64,000 nt of DNA from Woeseiaceae bacterium (GTDB lineage: Bacteria > Pseudomonadota > Gammaproteobacteria > Steroidobacterales > Woeseiaceae): assembly GCA_028277185.1 (NCBI GenBank), contig JANQGQ010000010.1:1-64000 (forward strand), read 5' to 3'. The position numbers were made by a program, and so were the translations under genes. The notes under the pieces are model-generated. The model saw only the letters and a program-made list of their open reading frames with translations, was not told the origin of the DNA and made no database searches. Positions 53,954 to 63,259 of this stretch are shown one piece after another (position 1 is the first letter of the stretch; each line of letters begins with the position of its first letter).

Positions 53954-56002
53954 TCAGTTCGCCGCGTAGCGGACCTCGACGAAGAGTTCCCGGCCGCGCC
54001 CCGGAAAGTAGCGATAGTTGCCGAAGGCGAAGTCGGCACGATCCGCATAGCGCCGATCGCTCAGATTGTTGAGGCGAAGCACGACGTCCACGCTCTCTGT
54101 GGGCGAGATCCGGGCGCGCAGGTTGGTGATCGTGTGGCCCGGATAGCGGAACTGGTTTTCGGCGTCGAGGTAGTACGATCCCATACCGGTGAACTGGGCT
54201 GCCAGGGCCCAGGTTTCCGACGGCGTGAACTCGATCTCCGCGCTGCCGAGCCAGCGCGGCGCGGTGTCGACGTCGCGCCCGGAAACGAAGGTTTCGCCGC
54301 GGCTTGCCACCGTGTCGAAGTCGTAGCGGTGGCGGGCATAGCTCAGGTCGAGGTCGAAGCGCAGCAGGCGGCTCGGAACCCAGTCGAGCTGGGCCTCGAT
54401 ACCCTCGTGGCGCGTGCGGGCGCCGCTCACGTTGAAGCCCTCCGAGTCGCGGAAGACGCTGTCTCGTTTCCGCATCGCGAATGCCGCGAGGTCGACGGCG
54501 ACCCGATCGCCGCCGCGGCGAATACCGATCTCTATGCTGTCGAGTCGCTCGGAGTCGAGATCCGCCACCTGCTGACCGCTCTGCAGGCGATAGAGTTCGG
54601 TCATTTGCGGTGCCCGGAAGCCCCGGCCGAGTCTGAGGTAGGCCGAGCTGGTCTCCGACAGCGCGAACCGCAATGCGAGGTTGGGGGCGAAGTTCGTGAA
54701 CGTGTCGCTGCGGTCGGCCGGCCGCGAGTACAGGCAGCCGCCGAAGCCGCAGACGCTGCCGTCGTCCCGGGTATTGCCCGTCAGCATCCGGTTGCGGTAC
54801 GTGTAGTGTGTGTACTCGCCGCGAATCCCGGCGCTCAGCGACCAGCGTGCGCTCAGCGCGACGTCCGCCTGGCCGTAAACCGCGAGCACGGCCGAGCGAA
54901 CGTCGAAATCGTAGTGCTTGCCCGGCGGCCGCGTCTCGACGAGGAACGGCGACCCCGTGGTCGGCCCCGACTGGGTCTGCTCCAGATAGGCGTCCGCGAG
55001 ATCCAGATCCAGCCCCAGGCTCCAGTCGACGTTATCCCGGCGGCCGCTCAGCATCGACAGGAAACCGGCGCTGACGTGGCCGTTCTCCTCCAGCGGTTGG
55101 CCCGGAAGGAAGTGCTGCAGGAACTCCATCGACGAGTGCCGAAGGTAGGGACGTATGTCGATACGCCGCCCGGCGTGCTCACGGGACCAGATGGCATAGA
55201 CGCGCTGGGCCACGGCGCGACGGAAGGCTTCGGGATTGACGTTACCGCGGTTCAGCGCGGGGTCGCGGTACGCGTCCTCGCCGAAAATGAAGCCCGCCGT
55301 CTCCTGGTCCAGCCAGGTCGCGGAAGCGGCCAGCTCCAGATCGCCGCCGGCGAAGCGCCGGCGCGTCTTCGCGTGCGCCTTTGCCTGACTGTATCCGGAA
55401 TCGGCGCGAAAACCGCCGTCGTCGGCGAACACCAGCGCGAATACGGAGTTGGCATCGCCAGCCAGCGGGAGCCGCAGGCGCGCGCGCACGAAGTCGTTCG
55501 CACCGGACTCGATGGCCGCGAAACCCGATCCGGAGGGTTCCGGCATCAGTGCGTTCACGGTGCCGTGCAATGCGTTCGAACCGTAGAGGGCGTTGGCGGG
55601 TCCGCGCAGGATTTCGATGCGATCGGCCAGTTCGGTAGGTAGCTCGAACAGCTGGTTGACGTTACAGAATCCGGCGGGCCTTAGCGGGATGCCGTCTTCG
55701 AGCATCAGAAATGCGCCGCAGGATCCCGCCCCGGTCAGCACGGGCGAGCGGATTGCGGTCAGGTGCTCCTGGCCGCTGCCGCGCGACAGCCAGACGCCGG
55801 CGGCCCGCGTCATCAGCTCGTGGATGTGCTGATGATTGACGGCCTCGATCTCGCTTCGTGCGAAGCCCGTGATGCTGCCGGGGTACTCGGCGAGAGCGGC
55901 GGGCGCCCGCGTCGCGGTTACGACGATCTCTTCGAGCGGGTCGTTGGCGGCCGCTGTCAGGGGGAGCAGGAGCGCGGCGATTTGCAGAAGCGGGAAGCGC
56001 AA
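53954..56002 (-). CDS. TonB-dependent outer-membrane receptor
   Basis: This 682-residue protein has a signal peptide (about 1-18, ending TAAAN). The N-terminal EEIVVTATRAP is TonB-box-like. The plug (about 35-150) includes IHELMTRAAGVWLSRGSGQ, LEDGIPLRPAGFC and LRGPANALYGSNALHG. A 22-stranded beta-barrel follows, with VEVRYAAN at the end. Two plug cysteines (TGAGSCGAF, PAGFCN) may form a disulfide. It takes up an unknown ligand (siderophore, cobalamin or carbohydrate) with TonB energy. No substrate can be deduced from the neighbours. Confidence 0.92.
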   Translation of the reverse strand: MRFPLLQIAALLLPLTAAANDPLEEIVVTATRAPAALAEYPGSITGFARSEIEAVNHQHIHELMTRAAGVWLSRGSGQEHLTAIRSPVLTGAGSCGAFLMLEDGIPLRPAGFCNVNQLFELPTELADRIEILRGPANALYGSNALHGTVNALMPEPSGSGFAAIESGANDFVRARLRLPLAGDANSVFALVFADDGGFRADSGYSQAKAHAKTRRRFAGGDLELAASATWLDQETAGFIFGEDAYRDPALNRGNVNPEAFRRAVAQRVYAIWSREHAGRRIDIRPYLRHSSMEFLQHFLPGQPLEENGHVSAGFLSMLSGRRDNVDWSLGLDLDLADAYLEQTQSGPTTGSPFLVETRPPGKHYDFDVRSAVLAVYGQADVALSARWSLSAGIRGEYTHYTYRNRMLTGNTRDDGSVCGFGGCLYSRPADRSDTFTNFAPNLALRFALSETSSAYLRLGRGFRAPQMTELYRLQSGQQVADLDSERLDSIEIGIRRGGDRVAVDLAAFAMRKRDSVFRDSEGFNVSGARTRHEGIEAQLDWVPSRLLRFDLDLSYARHRYDFDTVASRGETFVSGRDVDTAPRWLGSAEIEFTPSETWALAAQFTGMGSYYLDAENQFRYPGHTITNLRARISPTESVDVVLRLNNLSDRRYADRADFAFGNYRYFPGRGRELFVEVRYAAN

Positions 56003-56062
56003 GAGTCTGTCCGGGAGATAGAAGAATTCGCCTTAAGCTGACCGCGCAGGCCAGACTTGGTT

Positions 56063-56311
56063 TCAGCGGACGACCTTTTCCAGTACCTGAGTAGGGGCGT
56101 CGGTCTTGCGGTAGTAGTCGTGGCGCTCGGCCATGTCGGCGAATGCGGCATCCCGCTCCGCCTCGCTGGCGTACCAGTGCAGGCGCTCCCAGCCGTCGCC
56201 CAGGAGGCGGGCAAGCGTGTCGCCGGGCGGCAGCGTTACGCGGATGCCGAAGCGGCGATCGCGGTCCACAAGCCCGGGCTCGACGAGGTTGTGCTGATGG
56301 CAGTAGTCCAT
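56063..56311 (-). CDS. Small conserved-looking hypothetical protein
   Basis: This 82-residue soluble protein begins MDYCHQHNLVEPGLVDRDRR and has a helical stretch (SEAERDAAFADMAERHDYYR). No signal peptide or helix is seen. I do not recognise the family. It is 60 bases upstream of the TonB receptor on the same strand, so the two may be co-transcribed. A longer in-frame start is possible but runs into the opposite-strand ATPase gene. Confidence 0.6.
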   Translation of the reverse strand: MDYCHQHNLVEPGLVDRDRRFGIRVTLPPGDTLARLLGDGWERLHWYASEAERDAAFADMAERHDYYRKTDAPTQVLEKVVR

Positions 56312-56354
56312 ATGGGTTCCGGTAGCGCCCGTCGCTCGTTTCCTTGTGCGGTGC

Positions 56355-56363
56355 AGTATAAAT
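56355..56363. promoter_or_regulatory. Bidirectional -10-like boxes
   Basis: On the plus strand TATAAA (56357-56362) lies about 110 bases before the ATPase start. On the minus strand TATACT (56360-56355) lies about 45 bases before the small hypothetical gene. Neither has a clear -35. Confidence 0.3.
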
Positions 56364-56471
56364 CGACCGCCGGGGTCGGCGGTAGCGCGCGCTGGTGATC
56401 GCCCCGCCGTTCGGCTCCCGGGCCGCCGCGCTGGCGGCGGCGGCCGGAAACGACGAGAATACCGGGTTCCG

Positions 56472-59400
56472 ATGCTGGGCGAGCATGAGCTCATGACCGA
56501 CGCAACCGGCAAGCACCCGGTGTCCGTGAGCCGGAAGAAATCCGAATCCGGAAGCGAGTTCTTCTCGGTCGGCGCGCCCCTCAATCCGCTGAAACCGAGC
56601 TACATCCGCCGCCCCGCGGACGAACTGCTGTTCGAGGCGCTGCTCGCCGGACGCTACGCGCATGTCCTGGCCCCCGACCATTCCGGCAAATCCAGTCTGC
56701 TGACGGCGACGGCGGCCCGACTCGAAACGAACGGCGTCGCGGTGGCGGTTCTCGATCTGGCTCAGCTCGGCCACCGCGACGGCGGCAGTGAGGCCGGGCG
56801 CTTTTACTACAGCGTGGCGTACCGAACTTTGAGGCAGCTGCGCATTCGCTTCGATCTGCAAACCTGGTGGCAGGACAAGGCGATGTTCAGCAATCGCCAG
56901 CGACTGCACGAGTTTTACGGCGACGTAGTCCTGCGGCAAACGAGCCAGCCCGTCGTCGTTCTGATCGACGAGGTGCAGTGCGTGGAAACGCTGCCCTTTA
57001 CGGATCAGCTGCTCAACAGCGTTCGCTCGGCCTACGATGCGCGCACTACCGATCCCGAATTTACGCGCTTGACCTTCGCTCTGTGCGGCGAGGGCGATCC
57101 GTCGACCTTCGTCGCGACAGCCGAGCAGTCGCCGTTTCAGGTAACGCAGTCGATACCCTTGAGAAACTTCACGCGTGAGGAGCTGGCTGCCTACCGGACC
57201 GAACTCAATCTGAGTTCGGAAGAAGCTTCGCTTGCGCTGGATCGAATCTACCACTGGACGGGCGGCCAGCCCTATCTGACGCAGAAGCTGTGCCGCGCGG
57301 TCGCACGCGAGAAGCCGGCAGGCGAGATAGCCGCCCTCGTCGACGGTCTGGTCGCGCAGCAGTTCACGAACCGGGCCTCGCTCGGCAACGAGCCGATGCT
57401 GAGCCACGTACAGCGCCGCGTCGTCGAGGACAGCGACGACACCGAAGCGCTGCTGAATCTGTACGGCCGTATTCGCAAAGGCGTCAGCGTGCCGACCGAT
57501 TTCGGTTCGGCGCAGCAGCGGCGGCTCGTCGCACTCGGACTGCTGGAACTGCGCGAAAGCGGCGACCTGGGGCTGCCGAACCGGATTTTTGCCGAGGTGT
57601 TCACGGCGCGCTGGGCCAACGAAAACCTGCGCGTGCACTGGCGAACCCCGGTGCTCGTGGCGTGTGCGGTCCTGGCCTTCGTGGCGGTTCCGTTCTGGTA
57701 CACACAGGGGCTGCCGCGACCTTACGTGAACGTACTGAGTGACGTCGACAGCGACCTCGATGTTGCCGAGACCGCCTGGCTGAATCTGCGCTCGTTTCCC
57801 GGGCATGGCGATACCGCCGACACGCTGTACAAGCTGTTCATCGAACGACGCGGCGAACTTGCCGATACCCGCGCCGCCATCGACGCCGTTGCGTTTCGTG
57901 CAGACAGCTTGCCGCAGGGCGAGGGCCTGGCGGATGGCTTGCTTGCGGGTTACCACGACCGGGCGCTGCGGCAGGCGCTGCGCTACGAGGATCGCGACGC
58001 TGCGATCGTCGAGTCGCTCGACGCGCTCGTGAGCCCGACACCCGAAAGGCGGCGGCGCGCGGCGCGCCTGATCGGCAGCGACTATCCCGAACTCGTCGCG
58101 ACGCTGGACTTACCCGAAAACGGCGACTGGTATCTCGACCGCGGCAATCTGACCGTCAATGCGATCGATGCCGCCGAAGTCAGGCAGTGGTCGCTCGGCC
58201 CGGACGGAATCCGAACGTCCCCGTCATGGGCGATCACGGCACTCGAGGTGGCGCCGGTCGTCCGGCGTGTCGTCGTGGATCAGGCCGGCGTCGTCAATCG
58301 TGCGAGTCTGGAGCTGAGCATCAGCCATGCCCGTCACGCCGACCTCCGGATCAAGGTCATTGCCCCGTCCGGGAAAGCCGTCGAGGTCACGACCGGTCTG
58401 GAGCGCTCGTCGAACATCGATACGATCAGAATCCCGGCCCCGGCGCTCGAGGCGATGACCGGCGAGTCGCTGGCGGGCACCTGGAGTCTGAGTATTCGCG
58501 ACGAGGGGCCGGGCGTCGCCGGGCATCTCGTGGGCTGGGATCTGACGCTCAACAGCCAGGGGCTGGTCGAGGACTTCCAGCGCGGTCTCGACATACCCGA
58601 CCCCATCGAAGTGCCGGCGACCGACGTTTGGGTCAGCGACGATGCGCGCTATGCCGTGGCGCGGGCGACGCAGAGCGACAACGCGCGATTGTGGGATCTG
58701 GCCTTCGCCAAGCCGGTACGTGCGCTGGCGCTCGGTCAAAGCGAGACGCTGATCGGACTCGACGCCGGCGCCCGCCGGCTCGTCACGGCAACGCTCGAAT
58801 CGGTCAATCTCTGGGACACGGCCAGCGGCGACCGGGGCGCGACGCTGCCCGTCTCCGGCGCGGGTAGCGGGGCGAGGCTCACGGCCGACGGCGCGCACCT
58901 CTTCGTGCAGTACCCCGGCGATACGGAGACGCGCTTCGAGGTTTGGTCGCTGGATACGCTCGAGCGCCGTGCCGAGTTCACGATTGCCGGCGCGCCGGCG
59001 CTGATCGCGGTGGACGGGTCGGGAACCCGCCTTGCCGTGGCCGATTTCGATCAGTCGGTGCGGGTCTGGGATCTTGCCGCGGGCGCGCTGATCGCACAGC
59101 TCAACCTCCGGGCACAGCCCAGCATGCTGGCACTGACGAGCAGCGGCGATAGTCTCGGCATCGTCTACGGTCGTTCGGGAGCGTCGCTGTGGACCATCGG
59201 CGACACGGCCCGGCGGCTCTTCGAGGTGCTGGAACCCGGTGACTGGGACCTCGCGTTTTCACCGTCCGGGCTACGCGTCGTCGTGGGCCGGCCGGCAACG
59301 GGCTACCAGGTACTCGATGCGCGTACCGGAAAGGCGCTCGGACCGCACGTCGGTCTCGGCGCGCGGCCCGCCGCCCCGCTTGCGTTCAGCGACGACGAGA

Positions 59401-60524
59401 GCATCCTTCTGTCGGGGAGTCCGGGCGGCGGCCTGCGCCTGTGGCGTGCCCCGGCTAACGCGCCGCTTGCGCCCGCATCCGGGGCGCGGCACGCGTATTG
59501 GGAGCCGACCGCCGATACCGTCGCGGCGCTGACTGCCGACGGCAGGAGCATTCTGACGGGCGATCAGGACGGCCACCTCCACGCGATACCCGCGGATACC
59601 GACCCGCTCAAGCTGTCGCGGGCGCTCGAGGAAGAACTCAGCTTTCTCGGTCACGCTACGCCGGTCACCCACATCGCCGCGGCGCCGGGCAACCTGTGGG
59701 CCGCCACGGCCGCGGCCGACAACACCGTGCGCGTCTGGAGCGTAACTGACGGCCAGCCCAGAGCGTGGGTCGGCGAAATCGCGGGTTCGCCGGTCAATGC
59801 CATGGCGTTCTCGCCGGATGCCGCCGTGCTGGCCGTCCTGAGCGGGACCCGCCTGACCCTTCTGGAGAGGATGACCGGCGATCGACTCCTCGAGGTCGAA
59901 CTATCGTCGGCCTATGCAGCGCTTGCGTTCGTCGACGTCGATCGTCTCTATCTGGGGGGGCAGGATGGTTCCCTGAGTATCGTTCGTACCGGCGGCGGGC
60001 AGGCCAGCGTCACGAAGGTCTGGCAGGGTGAGGCAGCTCTCAGGCACCTCGCCCACATGCCGCGACGTCGGGCACTGCTGATTGGCGATAGCGAGGGGAC
60101 GGTTCGTCAGTTCGACATGGCGACTGGCGACATAGGGCGCTTGTCTCTCGTCCTGCCGGAGCGAATTCGGGAACTCGCGGTCGCGCCCTTCGGTACGCGG
60201 GTCTTCGTCAGGACGGAGCGCTGGGTCCACGAAGCGATCAGCGGCGCGGACGGTCTGGCCTGGAGCGATGCCTATTTTGTCCCGCCCGGCGGCTCGGGCC
60301 GGGAGCTGGTGTTCGTGCCGGTCCGCGGCTTGCCCGGCGTGCTGCACGTCCTTCGCCGCGACGTGGATCGCCTGACGCTTGCGGCGCTCGACAGCGATCA
60401 GGGACCGCTGGTCTTCGGCGAGCGGGAGGATTTGGTTCCGGAGTGGCGCCGGCGTCTCGGCTTGACGGCGGAATCTGCCGACGGCATGGCGGTGCCGCCC
60501 GAACCGCGAGCCGAACGCCGCTAA
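56472..60524 (+). CDS. Large AAA-like ATPase / TM / P-domain / WD40-like fusion
   Basis: This is a 1350-residue protein. Residues about 30-330 form an AAA-like domain: FFSVGAPLNPLKPSYIRRPA, a modified Walker A APDHSGKSSLL (68-77; first Gly is Ala), and Walker B VVVLIDEVQ (about 161-169). One helix lies near 390-412 (TPVLVACAVLAFVAVPFWY). After a helical linker, a P/Homo-B-type beta domain is at about 589-697 (LSISHARHADLRIKVIAPSG, LAGTWSLSIRDEGPGVAGHL). The rest (about 705-1320) is a run of WD40-like repeats (VRVWDLAAGALIAQ, NTVRVWSVTDGQP). The N-terminal part is cytoplasmic and the P-WD part periplasmic by topology. It is STAND-like but unusual. An alternative start at 56493 (MTDATG) is possible. 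Confidence 0.87.
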   Translation: MLGEHELMTDATGKHPVSVSRKKSESGSEFFSVGAPLNPLKPSYIRRPADELLFEALLAGRYAHVLAPDHSGKSSLLTATAARLETNGVAVAVLDLAQLGHRDGGSEAGRFYYSVAYRTLRQLRIRFDLQTWWQDKAMFSNRQRLHEFYGDVVLRQTSQPVVVLIDEVQCVETLPFTDQLLNSVRSAYDARTTDPEFTRLTFALCGEGDPSTFVATAEQSPFQVTQSIPLRNFTREELAAYRTELNLSSEEASLALDRIYHWTGGQPYLTQKLCRAVAREKPAGEIAALVDGLVAQQFTNRASLGNEPMLSHVQRRVVEDSDDTEALLNLYGRIRKGVSVPTDFGSAQQRRLVALGLLELRESGDLGLPNRIFAEVFTARWANENLRVHWRTPVLVACAVLAFVAVPFWYTQGLPRPYVNVLSDVDSDLDVAETAWLNLRSFPGHGDTADTLYKLFIERRGELADTRAAIDAVAFRADSLPQGEGLADGLLAGYHDRALRQALRYEDRDAAIVESLDALVSPTPERRRRAARLIGSDYPELVATLDLPENGDWYLDRGNLTVNAIDAAEVRQWSLGPDGIRTSPSWAITALEVAPVVRRVVVDQAGVVNRASLELSISHARHADLRIKVIAPSGKAVEVTTGLERSSNIDTIRIPAPALEAMTGESLAGTWSLSIRDEGPGVAGHLVGWDLTLNSQGLVEDFQRGLDIPDPIEVPATDVWVSDDARYAVARATQSDNARLWDLAFAKPVRALALGQSETLIGLDAGARRLVTATLESVNLWDTASGDRGATLPVSGAGSGARLTADGAHLFVQYPGDTETRFEVWSLDTLERRAEFTIAGAPALIAVDGSGTRLAVADFDQSVRVWDLAAGALIAQLNLRAQPSMLALTSSGDSLGIVYGRSGASLWTIGDTARRLFEVLEPGDWDLAFSPSGLRVVVGRPATGYQVLDARTGKALGPHVGLGARPAAPLAFSDDESILLSGSPGGGLRLWRAPANAPLAPASGARHAYWEPTADTVAALTADGRSILTGDQDGHLHAIPADTDPLKLSRALEEELSFLGHATPVTHIAAAPGNLWAATAAADNTVRVWSVTDGQPRAWVGEIAGSPVNAMAFSPDAAVLAVLSGTRLTLLERMTGDRLLEVELSSAYAALAFVDVDRLYLGGQDGSLSIVRTGGGQASVTKVWQGEAALRHLAHMPRRRALLIGDSEGTVRQFDMATGDIGRLSLVLPERIRELAVAPFGTRVFVRTERWVHEAISGADGLAWSDAYFVPPGGSGRELVFVPVRGLPGVLHVLRRDVDRLTLAALDSDQGPLVFGEREDLVPEWRRRLGLTAESADGMAVPPEPRAERR

Positions 60525-62404
60525 CGATCGTCCCCTCGCAACGCCCGGACGATCGCTTCCAGGCGCGCGGCCGTTGCGAGGTGTGCGGGCACGAGTTGGC
60601 CGACCCGCGCGGCCACGCGGGCGAAGAGGCGCCGGGGCCAGCGGCGGACGTCGTCCTTGGCGCTGCGGCTGAACCAGCTACCCCAGAGCCCTCCCAGCGA
60701 AACGGGGATCACCGGCACCGGCCGGCGCTCGAGGATTTTTTCGATACCTGGCCGAAAGCGCTGGATTTCGCCGTCGCGGGTGATGCCGCCTTCCGGAAAA
60801 ATGCAGACGATGTTGCCTGCGGCGAGCTCGGCATCGACGAGTTCGAACGCCGCTTTCATGATCGTTTCGTCCTCCCTCGCCGAGGCGATCGGTATCGCCT
60901 TGGTCTGACGGAAGAACTGTTTCAGAAGCGGGATCTCGAAGATGCGGTACCACATCACGAAGCGCATGGGGCGGCGAATCGAGGCGGCGAGGATAATCGG
61001 GTCGACGTAGCTGACGTGATTTGCAACCACGATGGCGGCGCCGGTTTCCGGTACGTTACCGGCGCCGGTCACGCGGAGGCGGTACAGCAGGCTCGTGAGC
61101 AGCCAGGCGAGGAAGCGCAGAAGAAACTCCGGCAGCAGGGAGTAGATGTAAATCGCTACGAGTAAGTTGAGGACGGCAAGCGCGAGAAAGAGTTCGGGTA
61201 TCGAAAAGCCCAGCGCGAGAATCGTCAGGGACAGTATGGAGGCACCGACCATGAACAGCGCGTTGATGATGTTGTTCGCGGCAATGATGCGCGATAGATG
61301 ACGTCGTTCGGAACGCTGCTGGATCAACGCATATAGCGGAACGGTGAAAATGCCGCCGAATGCACCGAGCAACGCGAGATCGAGGAGGACCCGCCACGTG
61401 CCGGGGCGCGCCAGAAACTCGCCGACCGTGCTGACGCTGCCCGCCGCGGCAACGGGTTGCGCGAAGTACAGGTCGACGGCGAACACGGTGAGGCCGATCG
61501 ACCCCAGCGGCACGAGCCCGAGTTCGACGCGGTGTCCCGAGAGCCACTCGCACAGCAGCGAACCGACGCCGACGCCAACGGCAAATGTAACCAGCAGCGC
61601 CGTGGCGACGGTGGCGTCGCCGTTGAGGACGTCAAGCGTATAGGCAGGTACCTGCAGCGTCATGGCGGAGCCGTAGAACCAGAACCACGAGATACCGAGT
61701 ACTGCCAGAAAGACGCTGCGTTTCTCGCGCGCGAAACCGACGATACGCCAGGTCTCCCGCCACGGGTTCCACTGCACTTCCAGATCGGGATCTGCGGCAG
61801 GTGTGCGCGGAACCCCGCGCGCCGACAGATAGCCCAGTATCGCGAAGGCAAGCAGGCAGGACACGAGAACGGCCAGGGACTCGGCGTCGATCGCGACCGA
61901 GATACCGCCGACGATCAGGCCCATGATGATCGCGATGTAGGTCCCTGCAACGACGAGAGCGTTGCCGCCGACGAGCTCATTGTCGGCGAGCCGCTGCGGC
62001 AGATACGCGTACTTGACTGGTCCGAACAACGTCGACTGCAAGCCCATCAGAAACAACACGGCAAGAAGAAGCTCGAATTGGCCGGTCAAAAATGCCGCTG
62101 ACGCGAGACTCATCAGAGCGACTTCCAAAAGCTTGATGCGCCGCATCAGCATCGACTTCTCGTACTTGTCGGCAAGCTGGCCGGCCGTCGCCGAGAACAG
62201 GAAATAGGGAAGGATGAACAGCGCGCCGGCTACATTGGCGAGCTGACTGTCGTTCATCCCGGCAACCGCTATTCCCTGGAAGGTCACGAGGATCAGCAGC
62301 CCGTTGCGGAATACGTTGTCGTTCAGCGCGCCGAGGAACTGCGTGACGAAGAAAGGCGCGAAGCGGCGCTGGCCCAGCAGCCTGAACTGGCTCTTCCCGG
62401 CCAT
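60521..62404 (-). CDS. MFS transporter fused to PlsC-type acyltransferase (LplT-PlsC-like)
   Basis: This 627-residue protein has about twelve N-terminal helices (FFVTQFLGALNDNVFRNG; GPVKYAYLPQRL) of the LplT lysophospholipid-flippase type. A C-terminal PlsC domain (about 440-627) follows, with the acyltransferase motifs NHVSYVDP (HX4D) and FPEGGITRDG. This resembles the 2-acyl-GPE recycling system Aas/LplT but without the acyl-ACP synthetase domain of Aas. It likely imports lysophospholipid to the inner membrane and reacylates it. An extended -10 promoter lies before it (62442-62434). It is convergent with the large ATPase (4-base overlap). Confidence 0.92.
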   Translation of the reverse strand: MAGKSQFRLLGQRRFAPFFVTQFLGALNDNVFRNGLLILVTFQGIAVAGMNDSQLANVAGALFILPYFLFSATAGQLADKYEKSMLMRRIKLLEVALMSLASAAFLTGQFELLLAVLFLMGLQSTLFGPVKYAYLPQRLADNELVGGNALVVAGTYIAIIMGLIVGGISVAIDAESLAVLVSCLLAFAILGYLSARGVPRTPAADPDLEVQWNPWRETWRIVGFAREKRSVFLAVLGISWFWFYGSAMTLQVPAYTLDVLNGDATVATALLVTFAVGVGVGSLLCEWLSGHRVELGLVPLGSIGLTVFAVDLYFAQPVAAAGSVSTVGEFLARPGTWRVLLDLALLGAFGGIFTVPLYALIQQRSERRHLSRIIAANNIINALFMVGASILSLTILALGFSIPELFLALAVLNLLVAIYIYSLLPEFLLRFLAWLLTSLLYRLRVTGAGNVPETGAAIVVANHVSYVDPIILAASIRRPMRFVMWYRIFEIPLLKQFFRQTKAIPIASAREDETIMKAAFELVDAELAAGNIVCIFPEGGITRDGEIQRFRPGIEKILERRPVPVIPVSLGGLWGSWFSRSAKDDVRRWPRRLFARVAARVGQLVPAHLATAARLEAIVRALRGDDR

Positions 62405-62433
62405 TCGGCCTCCCGAGGACGAATCCCGGCCCG

Positions 62434-62442
62434 ACTATAGCA
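62434..62442 (-). promoter_or_regulatory. Extended -10 promoter for the MFS/PlsC gene
   Basis: On the minus strand TGCTATAGT (TGn plus TATAGT) would start transcription near 62427, 23 bases before the ATG at 62404. The extended -10 makes a strong -35 unnecessary. Confidence 0.5.
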
Positions 62443-62531
62443 GAGCGCCCGCCGCCGGCAGGGGGCCTCCCGGGCCGGGGCGACGGCCTCGAAAACTGCG
62501 AACTGGCCGCGCTTTTGGCGGCCGACGCCGG

Positions 62532-62540
62532 TGCTATGAT
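62532..62540 (+). promoter_or_regulatory. Extended -10 promoter for the EexN-like lipoprotein gene
   Basis: TGCTATGAT (TGn plus TATGAT) would start transcription near 62547, 20 bases before the ATG at 62567. It is a near twin of the minus-strand box at 62434. Confidence 0.5.
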
Positions 62541-62566
62541 GCGGCTTTACTTATTCCGTCTGAATC

Positions 62567-63229
62567 ATGGATTTGTCGACCGTAATCCTGCGCGCTACGC
62601 CGTTGGTGCTGCTTCTCGCGGCCGCGTCGGGCTGTGATAGCGAGCCGCCGGCGCGCACCGTTCAGGAGTTCGTGGACAATCCGATCCTGCTCGAGGCGGC
62701 CGTGGTTCGCTGCGCGGCGAATCGCCTCGAGACGCGCTACGAAGCGGAGTGTGTCAACGCCCGCGAGGCGGTCAAACGCGTCGACGCGGCCAAGGCCGAA
62801 GCCCGCCGGGCGGAGCTCGAGGCTCAGTCCGAGCGCAAACGACTACAACTGCGGCGTACGCAGCAGGCGGCGGCGGAAGCGCGCAGGCTGGCGGCGGAAG
62901 ACCAGCGCCGCCGCGAGGAGGCGGCCTATCTGGCGCAGTTTGGCCACCTGCCGCCGGACGCTGCGGCTGGCGCCGATGCCGGTGTCGACGGTCTCACCGG
63001 CAATGCTCCCGGCGCGGTGCTGCCCGAACCGCTGCCGCAGGAATCTTTCGCCGCAGAACCGGTTACCTCACCGGACGCCGCCCCGGCGCCGGTCAGTGCG
63101 CCGCCGGAGCCGAACGCGCCAGCGGCCGACGTCGTGCCCGAGACGCCGCCAGACGATACGCCGGCCGATCTGGAGGCGATCCGCGAGGAACTGCGCCGCA
63201 GAGGCGAACAGAACGATCAGGGCGGGTAG
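62567..63229 (+). CDS. EexN-family-like lipoprotein
   Basis: This 220-residue protein has a lipobox LAAASGC (Cys near 23). The first mature part has EFVDNPILLEAAVVRCAANRLETRYEAECVNAREAVKR, the two-cysteine arrangement typical of EexN-type lipoproteins (family knowledge; EexN acts in plasmid entry exclusion). A charged coiled coil (about 70-125, AEARRAELEAQSERKRL) and a Pro/Ala-rich tail follow. No conjugation genes are nearby, so an entry-exclusion role is not implied. It is an outer-membrane or inner-membrane lipoprotein of unknown function. Confidence 0.75.
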   Translation: MDLSTVILRATPLVLLLAAASGCDSEPPARTVQEFVDNPILLEAAVVRCAANRLETRYEAECVNAREAVKRVDAAKAEARRAELEAQSERKRLQLRRTQQAAAEARRLAAEDQRRREEAAYLAQFGHLPPDAAAGADAGVDGLTGNAPGAVLPEPLPQESFAAEPVTSPDAAPAPVSAPPEPNAPAADVVPETPPDDTPADLEAIREELRRRGEQNDQGG

Positions 63230-63259
63230 ACGCCCCGTTTAGTCGTCCCCGAGCGAGTC

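Noticed and set aside
62567-63229. EexN-like gene as evidence of an integrated conjugative element
   Set aside because: No relaxase, T4SS or integrase gene is present on either side.
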